DNA of 21,485 bases from Dehalococcoidia bacterium. Its GTDB lineage: Bacteria > Chloroflexota > Dehalococcoidia > SZUA-161 > SpSt-899. Position 1 is the first letter of the stretch; each line of letters starts with the position of its first letter. The position numbers were made by a program, and so were the translations under genes. Positions 20,987 to 21,485 of the stretch are shown here, one piece after another. The DNA is taken from the NCBI GenBank assembly GCA_023271485.1, contig JALPXT010000009.1:1-21485 (forward strand). The letters are read 5' to 3'. The notes beneath the pieces were generated by a model. That model was not told where the DNA came from. It was given only the letters and a program-made list of their open reading frames with translations, and did no database searches.

Positions 20987-21485
20987 GTCTGTAGCCTACC
21001 TATGAGGGATTGAAACCTGAGATGTTGAGGTGAATCGTGAAATTGACAGAGCGTCTGTAGCCTACCTATGAGGGATTGAAACCCAGCCCTCCGTATTGGG
21101 GTTTGAGAAAGTATTCAGGTCTGTAGCCTACCTATGAGGGATTGAAACCCAAGACAGGCAAGGTGAAGAAGGGCAGTGTTAGGCGTCTGTAGCCTACCTA
21201 TGAGGGATTGAAACCTGGAGGAGGTGGCACGGCAACGGCAGCTGCGCGCTGTCTGTAGCCTACCTATGAGGGATTGAAACTCGCAGACTAAAATCCGTCG
21301 GGTAGCAATGGAGGGCGTCTGTAGCCTACCTATGAGGGATTGAAACTCAGCCATGGTTTGATTTTCTCCTCCCGTTGCATCGGTCTGTAGCCTACCTATG
21401 AGGGATTGAAACCGATAGTCCTCATCAGCGCCGCCTAGAGAAAGGTTAGTCTGTAGCCTACCTATGAGGGATTGAAACTAGTTTG
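20987..21485 (+). CRISPR. Type I-B CRISPR array, 8 repeats visible, continues past right edge
   Basis: Eight identical 30-nt repeats start at 20987, 21053, 21119, 21185, 21251, 21317, 21383 and 21449. Each begins GTCTGTAGCCTACC and ends GAGGGATTGAAAC; the last eight bases, ATTGAAAC, are the usual crRNA 5' tag in type I-B. All seven full spacers are exactly 36 nt and all differ. An eighth spacer begins at 21479 and is cut by the window. With no decayed repeat seen, the visible end is leader-proximal and the array continues. By eye no spacer matches elsewhere in the window. The cas genes next to it are complete, so the array is likely functional. Confidence 0.98.

Noticed and set aside
21115..21354. 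A minus-strand open frame with repeated FQSLIGRLQT units
   Set aside because: It is the reverse translation of CRISPR repeats and spacers; the periodicity is that of the array, not of a repeat protein.

Overview
The window looks like chromosomal DNA of an anaerobic bacterium of moderate GC content. The signs are two tiny desulforedoxin-type iron proteins, a selenocysteine tRNA gene, strong AGGAGG ribosome-binding sites and a large secreted multidomain protease. The gene mix would suit Chloroflexota such as Dehalococcoidia, but that placement is an inference and nothing here proves it.

Housekeeping half (1-9738). On the minus strand are rpsF (TTG start) and ssb, which runs off the left edge. 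On the plus strand are rsmI, two tandem desulforedoxin-like genes and a DUF1385 membrane protein. Facing them is a minus-strand argD-hisA-hisI cluster. hisA is extended in frame by a GxxExxY-family gene flanked by imperfect inverted repeats, which suggests a small mobile cassette. Between argD and a 1307-residue cell-surface subtilisin lie a 140-bp element with 16-bp inverted ends and a tRNA-Sec gene with an unusual fold. The 3' part of that tRNA overlaps, antisense, the end of the subtilisin gene.

Defence half (10419-21485). A complete type I-B CRISPR-Cas locus runs rightward: cas6, cas8b (csh1, with an internal Cas11b start), cas7 (csh2), cas5, cas3, cas4, cas1, cas2, then a leader and an array of at least eight identical 30-nt repeats with seven 36-nt spacers, cut by the right edge. 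Two toxin-antitoxin modules are wedged between cas6 and cas8b. One is an in-frame MNT-HEPN fusion with a strong internal ribosome-binding site and ATG exactly at the domain junction. The other is an AbrB/VapC-type pair whose PIN toxin looks truncated. Each module is followed by a scar repeating the 3' end of cas6, so the cas6 tail occurs three times.

The genes probably work as follows. Cas6 cuts the array transcript; Cas8b, Cas11b, Cas7 and Cas5 form Cascade on the crRNA; Cas3 degrades bound targets; Cas4, Cas1 and Cas2 add spacers. The toxin-antitoxin modules may stabilise the locus or respond to its loss. The most novel points are the triplicated cas6 tail around the toxin-antitoxin genes, the MNT-HEPN fusion with a second start, the HisA-GxxExxY fusion, and the unusual tRNA-Sec overlapping the protease gene.
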